From Mytilus galloprovincialis (Eukaryota > Mollusca > Bivalvia > Mytilida > Mytilidae): a stretch of 64,000 nucleotides of DNA. Positions 1 through 12,016 of the stretch are shown in pieces (the stretch's first letter is position 1; every line of letters starts with the position of its first letter). Under the pieces are notes generated by a model. That model had not been told where the DNA came from and did no database searches. It was given only the letters and a program-made list of their open reading frames with translations. The stretch is taken from positions 22,302,646 to 22,366,645 of the forward strand of contig NC_134844.1 in the NCBI RefSeq assembly GCF_965363235.1. Reading direction: 5' to 3'. The position numbers and the translations under genes were made by a program.

Positions 1-1620
1 GTGTCGATGGAAGATATTCGAAGGATTCTGTAAACTTGAGTCACAACTGAAATAGGCAGAGGACAATTCATAACTTAAAATATTGTATAAAAATCTTCTT
101 CTGTTAAATACTGTATGTTGCCTTCTATTTTCTTTTTAAATACTTTTTATCATTGGACTGTTGTCTAATTGATGTTGATCCCACATCTGCTGTCAAATAC
201 TCTATTTTCTGTTTGTAAACTTCATACATATGCAAAAGAGAAAAATGCGAAAGTGATATACCCTTAAATCGATAACAAACTGATGATACCATAGCAAAAA
301 ACGAAAAATAACAAAATAGTGCTTAAGTGAAGGGGAAAAAAGGTAGTAATACGCTTGCTTATTTGTATTGTTAGACACATTCAGGTGTAAAGAAACAACT
401 ACATAACAAAATTACGGTACAGTAGAAGTTCCTTAACGAGAAACCGTTAAAGTTCGTGTCTTTCTTATCTTTCTTACAAGACGCGCGTCTGGCGTACTAA
501 ATTATAATCCTGGTACCTTTGATAACTATTTACACCACTGGGGTCGATGCCACTGCTGGTGGACGTTTCGTCTCCGAGGGTATCTCCAGCCCAGAGTCAG
601 CACTTCGGTTTTGACATGAATATCAATTATGTGGTCATTTTTTTTATAAATTTCCTGTATTCAAAACTTTGAATATTTCGAAAAAGTAAGGATTTTCTTA
701 ACCCATGCATATATTACCTAGGCTTTAGTCTTAAATCCTGAAAATTATATTCATGCATTAATGTTAATGGCTTAACGGAATTTGAGAGTAATTTAAAAGA
801 AACATACATTTTGTAAGTAATCAAATAATAAAAACTGAAGTTTGAATATTAACTAAATGAAATGAAATCATTACTAAAATATTGATGCTAAAAAAAATCA
901 ATGAGTATATGTAAACTTGTTGGATAGTTGTCTTTTTTGCAATCGCAATACATCTAGATTTTGACTTTCATATTGATAGAAACGATTTTATTGATTTTTT
1001 TGGTTACCATTTTTAACAGTGGTTTTTTTTCTAATATGACAAGAGGTTAAATGTATATCGTACTAGAATAAAGTTGAATCATGATCCAACTCGTTTTCTC
1101 TTTTTTTTTTTCTTCACGATAGACGAATTCCACAAACAAAACGACATCAATAACGACCAACATTTTCAGGTTTTGGACAGGTTTGTTTTCCACTGAAAAT
1201 ACCGTCTGATTATTGACAAATATATTAAATGAGTCAAAAAGCACTTTCATTCTCTGAAATTGTAAATTTCGCTGGCTGTTTTTCCCCAATCATATTTTGG
1301 ACCCCCTTCTTCTAACAGGGCGTGTCTAATTAGTCATACTCGATAACATTTTAGCAAATTAAACCTCAACTTAGAGACCTACACAGGGTTAATAAGTTCG
1401 AGGTACAATAAGTAAACAAAAGATATCCTTAATGTAACGAGATCGTCCGAGGTATCTTTAATAATTATTTTGCGTTGAATAACAATGAAAATTGCAAGAA
1501 AAGGTTCGTAATGCACAAAATAATATATTTTATGATCAACACCATTAGTTTAACCATAACCTAGTCCCCACCAAATACTGTTATTGTGTCAAAATGCTGA
1601 AGTATCTGTTGTTTTTCCAG
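1..1620. other. No gene recognised upstream of the CD225-family exons
   Basis: I see no supportable coding exon here. The missing 5' exon of the CD225-family gene should end with a single base of a split codon, and none stands out. The only recognisable item is a dispersed repeat from about 480 to 700, whose first part matches the 3' half of the hammerhead repeats described elsewhere. Confidence 0.5.
480..700 (+). repeat. Dispersed repeat carrying the 3' half of a hammerhead unit
   Basis: The stretch ACGCGCGTCTGGCGTA followed by 'aattataatcctggtac' and 'gataactatt' matches the 3' part of the hammerhead-bearing repeat at 7295-7452. The CTGATGA half is missing. Beyond the match the sequence continues into a separate module with a GATGCCACTGCTGGTGG-type segment. 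That module looks like the longer version of the family, but no second copy of it occurs in this window. Confidence 0.55.
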
Positions 1621-3683
1621 CTAAGTTGATTATCAGCAAAGAAATTATAGTAAATGTAGATGAGCTACAACGACAGTCTTCGATCAATGCGAGTAGCCAT
1701 ATTCGTTATGTTGACGTTTTAAAAACAAGCGAGGTAAGCTTATTCTAAGCTCACAAAACACATAAAAGAAGAAATCTTTCTTTAATTTGTGAAATTATCT
1801 CCCATTTATGACCTTTCAATATGATCACTTAAAGTGATTTTTCAACATGTTCAAGAACATGTACATTTATAGAAATTATACAATTGCATTTTCTTGTATA
1901 AATGATTCAAATGATAAATTATATCTCCTATTTGTTTTTAACTCATATTTTATATCAAAATTAAGGCGGTCAGTACAACATTTGAAATAATGTGATAAAT
2001 AAGAGAATAATTGCACGTAAACTCAAATAAATCGACAAGAGGGAAATAACTATTATTCATATTTTGTCAATCAAAGACTATCTAAACAATGTGAAATCCC
2101 ATTTAAACTACCAGTGTTTTTATTTACACAACAGGAATCGGAACCCGTTGATTTTATATGTCCTTCTGGTCTTGCTATTTTGTGTTGTCTTCCGCTTGGA
2201 ATATGTGCCATGTTGGCTGCAGACACTGTAAGTATATTATTATGTATCAACAATTTAATGTATCTTAAACTCTGTTTTTGCAGAACGACGATCAAAATTA
2301 TATTAGTTAAAAAAATGACCAGGTTTAAAAGATATTCCCGTTACTCTTTGGATTTATAACGTATGTCTAGTTACTTATATGAATTAAATCCATTAACTCT
2401 TCTATGGCCGGATTTTCATTGTTCTTTTCAAATTTTCAAATTGATGTAAGTCTTTATCAATTAAATCAAATCATTATATCGGAAGATAATTAATAAAAGA
2501 GAGGCGATAAAAACCAAAAGGGATATTCAAATTCATCAGTCGAAAGCAAACCAACAATGCAGTGCTAAGAGGGTTCAAATAATGGAGGAGAAGCCGACAA
2601 CGCCTTGGCAAAAAGATGAACATCTTCGATTTGAATAGAAAAATAAAAGAATACATTAAAAAAATATAAACATTTCTATGAACAGTTTAATAAAGAGTAA
2701 AATAACAAAAATACCAATCTCCGAGGAAAATTCAAAACAGAAAGTTCCTAATTAATTGGCAAATTCGAAAGCTCAAACTAAACAAACGAATGGATAACAA
2801 ATGATATATTCCTGACTTGGAACCGGCATTTTCTTATGTAGAAAATGATTGATTAAGTTTGTTTTTTTAATCAATCATAATGATTTTTGTAGATTCTCAG
2901 CAAATGAATCGAATTATATGTTTTACAAAAGCCTAGATTACAGTTTTCCCCTTTTTTTTAAATTTCCCAATGATACAATCTATTATCTCTTAAACAGATA
3001 AAGGATATGTAATGAATATTTCAATAATTAGTTACCAAACATTGATATTGCAAAAAATATCCTGAGAAAATATACCACGAATATCGTATAAAACGTATAT
3101 GTGTGTGTTTGTGATAATGATGATAACGCATACAACGAGACAATCATTTCATTTGAGTTATTTAAAACTTCATGTTTGGTATAAGCTAAGACTCCTAGTT
3201 AAATGCCCTAATTTGACCTGTAATTATTTACTTTTAACACATTGGTACTTGGATGGAGAGTTGTCTCATGTATTGTAGGAACAACTTTAATTTGGAGAAT
3301 ATGAACTCAAATTTGGGTCTCCCTTTTTATCTATAGTTATATTCCCTCATTTACATCACAATCAAACAAACAACAGTATATGCATACTACTTTGATTTTT
3401 TGGGTTTTTTTTCTTAATTTTTTCGGGGAGAGGGGTTTCGTGTTTTAATTGCACCAGGCCGTTGGTGCATTCATAAGATACACCACTTTGACAATTTATC
3501 TCCAATAAATATTCATAGACTTCTAGAATAATTGAAGCAAACCATTACTTGTAGGCAATCAAATCCAGAGCTAGTGGAGATCATGATAAAGCTAGAAAGA
3601 AGAACACAGTAGCATTAGTGTTGATAGTTGTTGCGTTGGTGATTGGATCATCGGGTTTATTAATTTACCTCAGTCATATCTGA
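1621..3683 (+). CDS. CD225/dispanin (IFITM-like) membrane protein, 3' exons
   Basis: Three exons were found: 1621-1733, 2135-2227 and 3555-3683 (TGA). All have AG acceptors and GT donors; the two inner junctions are phase 0, and the first exon begins with two bases of a split codon. The middle exon gives ESEPVDFICPSGLAILCCLP and then LGICAMLAADT. The last gives AIKSRASGDHDKARKKNTVA, a hydrophobic helix, and ends YLSHI. This is the CD225 pattern: P-x-D-[FY]-x-C, a first membrane segment with PLG, then a K-S/T-R...GD...A loop and a second helix. CD225 proteins (IFITM, PRRT, SynDIG) are membrane proteins that often influence membrane fusion or trafficking. The 43-codon last exon leaves only about five residues after helix two. 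The about 37-residue segment before the domain is polar. The 5' exon is not identified and may lie outside the window. Family assignment is firm; function is not. Confidence 0.82.
2474..2875. repeat. Dispersed mussel repeat, two adjoining modules in a CD225-gene intron
   Basis: From about 2690 the wording (ataccaatctccgagg, aaagctcaaac, aaacgaatgga, tcctgacttgg, cattttcttatgtag) recurs at 17800-17919 plus 19674-19810 and at 21838-22000. The piece at 2480-2660 weakly resembles 58015-58140 ('acaacgcc' and 'ggcaaaaa' segments). It lies in the intron between the second and third exons found. The open frame on the other strand at 2474-2656 is part of this repeat, not a gene. Confidence 0.6.
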
Positions 3684-6600
3684 CAAAAAGTTATCTTACA
3701 GCAACTTATTTAATTATAGTGTGTTGTTATGTTATAATAACCTTAGATAATAGCATTATTTACTTATTTATATACATATATATGTCCATGTGTAGTTGAC
3801 TTTATCTTTCCTCCTATACATATCTAGGAATATGATTGGTTAAAAGCGTCGCGTGCAAACCGTGTATATTTGATATTAGGTTAGTAGGGAGTCGGGGCTT
3901 ATTTCATACACGGTTAGTTGTGGTGTTACGTCCCTTTATAAAAACAAAACGGTTCTGAAAAAAAATCTTAAAGGTTTTCAGCAGACAAAGAAATTGATGA
4001 TTAAGATGGAAATAAATGGAAATAAATTCATAAAACACATTTAAACCTTACAAGTTGTTATTGTTTGCATCTGTTTTTGAGAGCGAAGCTCGAATCCCCA
4101 TATGGAACCCATATATACCGTATTACGTCACTAGCACACTATGTATCTAATAATATCTCTTAATTAAATTTGGATATCAAGCAATATAATTCTTAAATGT
4201 GATCTCGTTAGAAGCACTAGTGAATATAACTTTCGTCTGTAGTACTAATCATATGTGTGTTTTCTTTGATAGGTTTTGAACTTGCTAAATGTCGAGTTTT
4301 TTTTTTTTAACTTAATTCAATTAGGTACACTCTGACCAAAACAAGTCGCTTCATTTTCATCAATATATCTCTATTTTGCGTTGTTCGTTAGTTTCTTCAT
4401 TTACTCATTTACCACACACACTTATATATAGTAAACAATATTAATTTATTGATGGTGTTAGCCACCTATTTATATATTCGGTAAAGTTTCGAGACGAAAC
4501 CGTTGATTGATAGCATATAACAATGCTCTTTAATCTCGTTTTCAGATGTATTGATGATTGAATGTCACCCAATTACCCCATCCCATTTCTGTTTTGTTTT
4601 TGACTGGAATATTTTTTATTGGTTTTAATAACTATGCATCCTCGCAAAAACAAAACAAAAGAATAAAGAAAAAAAATTCAAGAAGAAAAGAATAAAGAGG
4701 GGAAAATAAGTCAAATAAAATGAGATCACTTGCATTCGTATTTTTTTCTCAGTCTCTTATAAACACATGTACATAAATATATACTTACAGATGTTTACAC
4801 AAATGCGCATGTTTAAAAACAAATGTACTGAATACATTTGTTTCAAGATCAAAACGTTCTTTATAGTAATCCTTTATAATATAGGGTGGAGTACAAAAAT
4901 TTCAATTTGCAATTTAATAGGCATACGACATGTAGTGGTTTTTTTTTAAATTATATAACTCTTTATTTATTTTAATCAGTATACACCACTTCAGTAATTA
5001 TTCAAGATTTGATTGAGCTCCCGTAAAATATACAACCCAGGATACATTCATAGTTGCAGTACATTTGTAGTAACCCAAAATGAAAATAAGTGAATTTGTA
5101 TTTTAATTTTAATTTAAATTCAATTGAAGCCATGCCTCTTTTTAACTTCCAAATTGCTTAAATCCAGGTGATGTACACTGTAAGTAACACCTTTTGAAAT
5201 AAGCATAAACACGTTCGTGGGTTATCCTTGAAAGGGTATCAACTTGAGAATGACGTTTTGGCATTATCGTATACATTTGTTCTATTTCATCTCTTTAATA
5301 ACGCATATTTCTATATTTTACTTGTATATAATAGAAATAGATCTATTCCTTGAAAGCAATTTTTTCTTTTTTTTTAAGTACCCAGCTTCTCCTTAGAAGT
5401 CATTAATACTATAAATAAAATGCTAAGTTTTAAGAAACTCTAGATCTCAAATATATCGTAACATGGCTGAAATACATCATATCACCAGATAACTGAAATA
5501 AACTAGGGTCCTTGTCGTTGACGCCATTCATTTTTTTTAAACAAAAACGCGTATAAGTAACAAAATTCTGAACTGCTAATGCTAATAATATAAAGTTTCA
5601 AATGTAGGCAAATTATCAGACTCTTTATCCTGCATGTCGACTTTTAATAATAATAAATGATAATGAAAACTTATAAAGCGCCCTATGTAAAAAATAAAGG
5701 TTACTCTATTGCGCTGTACATTCACATAGACATTAAAACAAATCAATGACAATAACATAAAACATAAAACATACATACTTTTACGTCAGTTTATAGTAGT
5801 TGACTTCTTTTGTAACAGACATTTTTGGAAGTTATTTTCCCAAGTCGACATTTTGCCACTCACTGGTAATAACATATCGGTAATTAATGCATTTCCTATC
5901 GTTTTGACTAGTAATACAATTTACTTTGTAAAACTGCTTATTTTATTTAGTCAATCTTGTTCGTATTAATTTTTAATAGATCTATTATAAAATTATTTGT
6001 AGGGCCTTTTTTTAAATGACATGACAACTTCAAGGGTTATATATGAAGAGTTGTAAGTATTAAAAGTAAACCTGTTAATTACCCGACCCTACTCATATGG
6101 TCCGGAACATATCTATTTTAACAAAAAGTTGATTTGGTATTTGATTTGACATTTTGTGGGTACATGACAATTTAGTCTGATTAACGTAATACAATAAAAG
6201 ATATTAAAATAACTACAAATTACTGATATGAAATGTTTTTTTGTATTGTTATTCTTTTTTTTTTTTATTTGCATGTCTCTGAAACTACATATGACCATTA
6301 ACAGTTAACATGGTTAATTATATAACAAGTTCGGTTACGTAGATAATGAAGATACTTTTGAAATCTTTAAAACTTTTGAAGCATTAAACTTGCTCCTTTT
6401 CCCATTGCTTTGTTAAGGTAGATTCTGACAATAGACCATTTTTAAATATAGAGAAAGCTTTTACTTCTTTTCTTTTTCTATTTCATAAATAGTATGCTTT
6501 ATCTTTACTAAATAATACTCAAATAGATTTCGTTCCAATCATCTGTTTTATATCAAAATATTACGTTTTCTGAACTTATAATATGATTTCCAAAATTTAG

Positions 6601-7280
6601 GTCTTCAAGAATTATTCTAACTATTTTAAATATTCTTTTACATGGCAATACACCATGTAACAGTTTCCACTTTAATATTTTATATTAATCATCGTTCAAA
6701 TATCTAAATTGAAACGTTGAATAGTGTTGTTGTATTTATGTATAAGTTAATATCTTCACATTGCAAAATGTTGTTTTTTTTTCACTTTACAAACATGTTG
6801 ATGTTATATGTTAGATCGTAAAAGTATATTTATATTTCTAATGTTGTTACACATGTTTTTAATAAAATTATAATTTTGTCTTTAATAGTAAACGTTTGTT
6901 CCCATTGGTTTTTAGTAAATTTAATTTTGATTGGACATGTTGGACAATTTCTTTTACTATCATTTTGTATATTCTGAGAGCCGATTTCAACAAGATGATT
7001 GTGTATTTGATATAAAATTATGAGAAATATAAGCATTTTCATCCTGGATATTATTCATTCATATATGTAATGTTAAAACATTTATTCTAGACTAAAAATA
7101 TAATATGTTATTTAATGTATTTCTTTCTCCATATTTTGCTGTTTAATTTTGTCTCGTCTCAGTCAGGGACTTTCTATACTTGAAAGTCCCTGTCTCAGTT
7201 AAATTATTTAGTCCGTCACATTTTTTTTTTTTTTTAATTGTGACGAAAACAGATTATAGTTTGTTGGTTAGTTTGCCATG
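3684..7280. other. Intergenic AT-rich DNA, no gene recognised
   Basis: Long A and T runs and only short chance frames are present. AATAAA at 4011-4016 and 4021-4026 could serve the CD225-family gene as polyadenylation signals about 330 bases after its stop. A short inverted repeat around 7164-7198 (agggactttctata...aagtccctg) has a counterpart at 35663-35695 and looks like a small palindromic repeat. Confidence 0.45.
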
Positions 7281-7294
7281 ATGCAACTTTGGCA

Positions 7295-7452
7295 CAACCT
7301 TTTGGAATTTTGGGTCCTCAATGCTCTTCAACTTTGTATTTATTTGGCTTTTTTAACTATTTTGATCTGAGCGTCACTGATGAGTCTTATGTAGACGAAA
7401 CGCGCGTCTGGCGTATAAAATTATAATCCTGGTACTTTTGATAACTATTTAA
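7295..7452 (+). repeat. Hammerhead-bearing short interspersed repeat, copy 1
   Basis: About 160 bases matching the copies at 16045-16215 (+) and 38525-38690 (-): a 'TTTGGAATTTTGGGTCCTC' segment, 'ATGCTCTTCAACTT', 'TATTTGGC', then the ribozyme core, then 'TATAATCCTGGTAC'. No protein is encoded. The unit resembles a small non-autonomous retroelement. Hammerheads of this minimal kind are known from small bivalve retroelements (established knowledge); the classification here is inference. Confidence 0.75.
7371..7414 (+). ncRNA. Hammerhead ribozyme, minimal type I, core intact
   Basis: Every core element is present in order. Stem I 5' strand GCGTCA (7371-7376). CTGATGA box (7377-7383). Stem II GTCT/AGAC closing a 5-base loop (7384-7396). 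GAAA (7397-7400). Stem III of two pairs, A7400-T7407 and C7401-G7406, around the loop GCGC. Cleavage triplet GTC, with the cut predicted after C7408. Stem I 3' strand TGGCGT (7409-7414) pairs over six positions with two G-U wobbles. Very short stem III is typical of retroelement hammerheads, which may act better as dimers. Self-cleavage is predicted from sequence, not shown. Confidence 0.85.
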
Positions 7453-7459
7453 CTAATAA

Positions 7460-8940
7460 AGTGTGTATTCTCGTGTTTGTGCTGTGTTGTTGGGTGTATC
7501 AATTTCACTTGTACACGGACGACAAAGGCCGAGTAAACTCTTTAACCAAACTCTTTAGGGTTACCCTAAAATTCTACTGGTAGCGTGATTAAGGGAATCC
7601 TGGTCACATAAATAAATAAATGGATCCTGGTGTAGTCTGAACGAAGTCTTACAAGTTAACATAAACACAAAGTCGATTTAAAATCCAATACAGTATTATT
7701 CAAAATCCAAAGTACATGTAACAGTAATACAAATTGACAACCTCTTAAGAGCGGGCTAAATATAACGGTGGTATACTCGTGAATCGTAAGTACACGCCTC
7801 TCGTACACAAAAGTGTCTCTCCTCGTATATCATATATCTTTCTCTACAACTATTTCTCTCTTTTATACTACTCCAGTAACCTGATTAAAATATGGTTAAA
7901 TGACTCTGAACAAAGAAATATTCTACAGGGGCTAAATTACAGGAGCCCGGAGCCCAGAGCCTGGAGCCAAGATCAACCGAAGCTGAGGTCAACCGAGGCA
8001 CCTGTAAAAACAAAGCAACAGGGCACCAGCTGATTAACATGATTGATTTGACATTTAACAATTAATTACAATCTTATTGAAGACGATAAAAATAGATCGA
8101 AATAAATTACTTTATAACGATTAATGAGAATAAGTAATTTGATTATACAATGATAATGAAACCCACTGATGCATATGCATGTAATAAACGAAAAACGTTA
8201 CTGACTTCTTAATACTTTGTGTATTTTCTATGTTCCAATAAAAATTCTGTTGATTGGATGTTGGTTGCTTAACATCCAGTTGCAATAAAAGAATTCAATA
8301 GTTTGTGTGTAGTTTAAACAGTAAATCTGAACATTAACGTTCAAAATCGGTAATTTATTATTTTTGTAAACTAAAGTTGTTATCAATTCCATGTTTTAAT
8401 AATTTATCTATCTCAATAATGTACAATCCTAAATTTGAATACTGTTCACAAACAACATATATCTTAACCTTTATTATGTATTTTTCTGCGACCTTCAACA
8501 ATGATTAAAATCCAAACAGTATAGTTGGCAAACGAAAACACTTACGACAAAACTATAAATAATAGAACAAATGACATGGACAACCAATGAACTAAAGATC
8601 TTCTGGCTTGGGAGAGGCACATATAGAATAGGGACCGAGTTAAACATTCTTGAAAAAGCTTTGCCATCCGCATAATTGGGTCAGCAGTGTCAAAGCACAA
8701 CATAAGTACAAAGTGTAAATTAAGTTAGAATTTGTCCAACTCCAGAGATCTGTGCAAATCATAAAATCAACTAACATTAAAACAATAAGCACAACGCAAC
8801 TACTGAGTTCATTTAAAAGGGCACTAGCTACGAGATATATAAAATATCTAGAGTATGATTTTTTTTCAATTATTAAATGAAAGTTAAATAGTGAAATAGT
8901 TATTCGATTTTAGCAATCAGCATGGGTTTTTTTTTGTCAA
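7460..8940. other. Intergenic, no gene recognised
   Basis: The part from about 7470 to 8040 is less AT-rich than its surroundings and includes a repetitive purine-rich stretch (GGAGCCCGGAGCCCAGAGCC) near 7942. It could be a piece of an old mobile element, but I cannot name a family or define ends. 8040-8940 shows nothing recognisable. Confidence 0.35.
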
Positions 8941-8947
8941 AACAAGA

Positions 8948-9192
8948 TAAAATTGAGAATGGAAATGGGGAATGTGCCAAAGAGACAACAACCCGACCAT
9001 AGAAAAAAAACAACAGCAGAAGGTCACCAACAGGTCTTCAATGTAGCGAGAAATTCCCGCACCCGGAGGCGTCCTTCAGCTTGCCCCTAAACAAAGATAT
9101 ACTAGTTCAGTGATAATGAACGCCATACTAATTTCCAAATTGTACACAAGAAACTAAAATTAAAATAATACAAGACTAACAAAGGCCAGAAG
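8948..9192 (+). repeat. Dispersed mussel repeat (R1), 5' portion
   Basis: It begins around 'aaaattgagaatggaaatgg' and runs through 'agagacaacaacccgacca', 'aggtcttcaatgtagcgag' and 'caagactaacaaaggccag'. The same wording occurs at about 18404-18840 and 20600-21330 (+), 29905-30080 (+) and 41742-41872 (-). No intact reading frame is present. Confidence 0.75.
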
Positions 9193-12016
9193 TTATATTG
9201 ATTATGAATTATTCACTTGCAAGTGGATATTTCGATCTCATTGAATCTGTATTCATGTGAACTTCAACTTAACCCCTTACCTAGAGATGGATAACGCATG
9301 CATTGTGCGTGGAAAGTTATTTAAAGAAAAAGAATGTCAACATTGAAAGTGAGATAAAGGTAAATCATTTGATTAACTGATTCGATCCACAAAAAAATCA
9401 TTCTTTTACAGTTAAAAACGATGATAAACATATATTTTTAATGTATAATATGAAATCAAACAGACTGAGAAAAAACCAATAGCACGAGTTCGCTTAATCT
9501 ATTTATATCTATATTTATGTTTACATCGCTTATATGGTAAAGAAATGACTTCAGAGGTCAACTCGATAGTTAATTAGATGGCGACTAGACTCAAATACGC
9601 ACGAATTAAAGCTACATATTATTGAGCCTATGTGCACTGTAAATTGTTTATTTGAGACTTTTAATAGTTTGGATAAATGTTTTACATTGATATAAATCAA
9701 ATATGAGAATTTGAGTTAAATCGGTGAACGTAAATTTGACAGCTAAGCTAGTGCCCCTTTTATAAACATTGGACTATATGTTCTTAATTGACAGAAAAAT
9801 TGTTGCTGTGCAGTTTCTTCAAAGTTTGTTTTTCGACTAATGAATCTGAATCTTTCCTTTACAAATCTCAAGACTTACATTCAAACGCGCGCGATCATCG
9901 GAAGGGTAAGTTCAACAGTTAAACACTATGCAACCGTCAAGGCAAGTAGAAATTTGGTGAAAACTCTTTTTTGCCATCGATAAATGAAGGTCGAATCATA
10001 ATTCCCATATTGATTTCATTTGTTACCAAGATATGTTTACCGGTAACCCAAATCGTGATGGATGGCGGCAGTTAAAAACATTTTGAAAGGATACATTTAC
10101 CCTTGCAACTTGTTAAAAATGTTTCAACGATTTGCAATCCGGTTTTTTTTCTGGTGGCAAATTATTCAAAACATATGCACCAGAGTTCATATATATCTTC
10201 TTAAAATTGATACTTGGCTTTAGCTGGTGTAACATTTTTAATGATTAAAAGAACATAACTGACAAGTTTGAAGCATTCAAAAATAATGAAAGTGTCCCTC
10301 TAGCTAGAAGCACTTTGAGCTTGTGTCGCTGTCCTGAATATATGTGGATTTTCAACAATGGGCAGTCTCCATCATTAAAGACTTGAATATAATTCATGAC
10401 TTGATTAACATTTCTATATATCGTGTCTTACTGATCATATTATTTTCAATAGTTTCTCTCTTTATATTTTCGTTGTCCCAAAAGATAAAGGTGAAAGTCG
10501 TATTTAAAGGGTTATAACTCATGACAGAGGGAAATGAGTCCACTATTTTGAGATATATGAAGGTTGTCTTGCTGATTATTAATGCTATTTGAATTTCAAA
10601 TTTCTGTTTATCTGTTGAAGTTTTTCGCGATGATAAGTGAAACGCAAATACATCGGTACGAAGTGTAATGTAATGGAAAACCCTCTAGCGTTAACTCATA
10701 TGTATCTTGTCCTTACTGATTTTGTAGGAATAACTTCATTTATAAATTTCGGCAAAATGACTAGTTTATTGATTATTTTTGTGCGAACTCAAGTTTCTCC
10801 TGTACAAAGTAGTCATACAGTTTGACGTGAATGAACGGTGGGAATATCGCACCTATCTGAATATTTTTTTCCAGTCATATTTTCTGTATTGATAATTTTG
10901 AAACAAGAGGTTAAGAGAAGTATACCCAATTATGTTTACTGTTCAATGGTTATTAACGAACTGTTTTAGTATTGTGTCTGTTCTATATGAACATGGGAAG
11001 GAATCAACAAAAGTAAAATATGTTTGGTAACCTTTAGAAAACATACACATGTAAACATATATTAAATCAATGCATCATACATGCGATCTTCGTATTTACT
11101 TTTAACAACAGATGTACATGTATAGCTGTGCTATAAAGGGAAAAGGCAACAAACGTTCCATACACAGACTTGTAATTGTGACAAACCAAGAAGGTAAAAG
11201 GTATGTCTGTGGGTTTATTTGATTTGTTTACGCAATTTTTTTTTAAAAGAACGAAGTAAACTATTTTGTATTATGTTTTTCTTCTAATTAATTTCTTTCG
11301 ATATTTTTTAAGTTCCTCTCATATTTTGTTTCTATTAACCGTTGACTAAATGACTGTTCTTGTATTTAGTAATAACATGCCTGCATCATCAGACCAAGGG
11401 TTCTAATGACTAAAATGTTCGTGACATATAAAGATTTTTTTTCGTAATTTTTTTTATCATAGACTAAAGTTTATAATTTCTACACCATACACACGTTTTG
11501 TCTACATAAGACTCATGAGGAACACTCAATTCACAAGGTTTTGCCATAAAAAAATGGTAAAAGGTGATTAATTCAAAAAGCGAAGTAGTATTGACAAAAT
11601 ATCCAAGCATAAATAGTCCAAAAGTATCCCGAAATGATTATAAAACCCCATATAGGTAAAAATGTTCCCCTTATCAACTGTGAAGAACTCTTTTCTTTAT
11701 TGTGAAATATTTGACAAATTATAATAGATTGAATCTGCAAAATTATTTTACCAGAACATTTGAACGGCATATGGAAAATGAGGACATGATAATTATAGAT
11801 TGAAAGGTTGCGTTAACTAGTTATCCGTTACCTTTTGATCTTGCCATTTGCTTATGGCCTTTCTGTATAGAAATTTCTTATGAGTTCAGTATTATAATGT
11901 TGTTATTTTAGTTTTTACATAGGCAAAATACGAATCTGTAATTTGTAATGTTTATTTGTATTGTAAAGTTAAACATACCAAAACAAATAACAAAGTGTTA
12001 CTGTTTTTTTCTTTAG
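9193..12016. other. No gene recognised; region upstream of the C4-like exons
   Basis: The missing 5' exons of the C4-like gene (signal peptide and N-terminal region) might lie here, but none is clear. A TATAAAG sequence lies at 11132-11138, with a possible untranslated exon ending AAG/GTAAAA near 11195. This is weak, and I would not build a gene model on it. A decayed hammerhead repeat lies at about 11480-11530 on the minus strand. Confidence 0.4.
11480..11530 (-). repeat. Decayed hammerhead repeat
   Basis: Read on the minus strand, the stem II segment GTCTTATGTAGAC is retained. The box reads CTCATGA instead of CTGATGA, and AAAA replaces GAAA. The 3' flank (ATTATAAACTTTAGTC) still resembles the family. 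This copy should not be catalytic. Confidence 0.6.

Noticed and set aside
11101-11200. First exon of the C4-like gene after a TATAAAG
   Set aside because: There is no signal peptide and no consistent split-codon phase. It is left as a note only.
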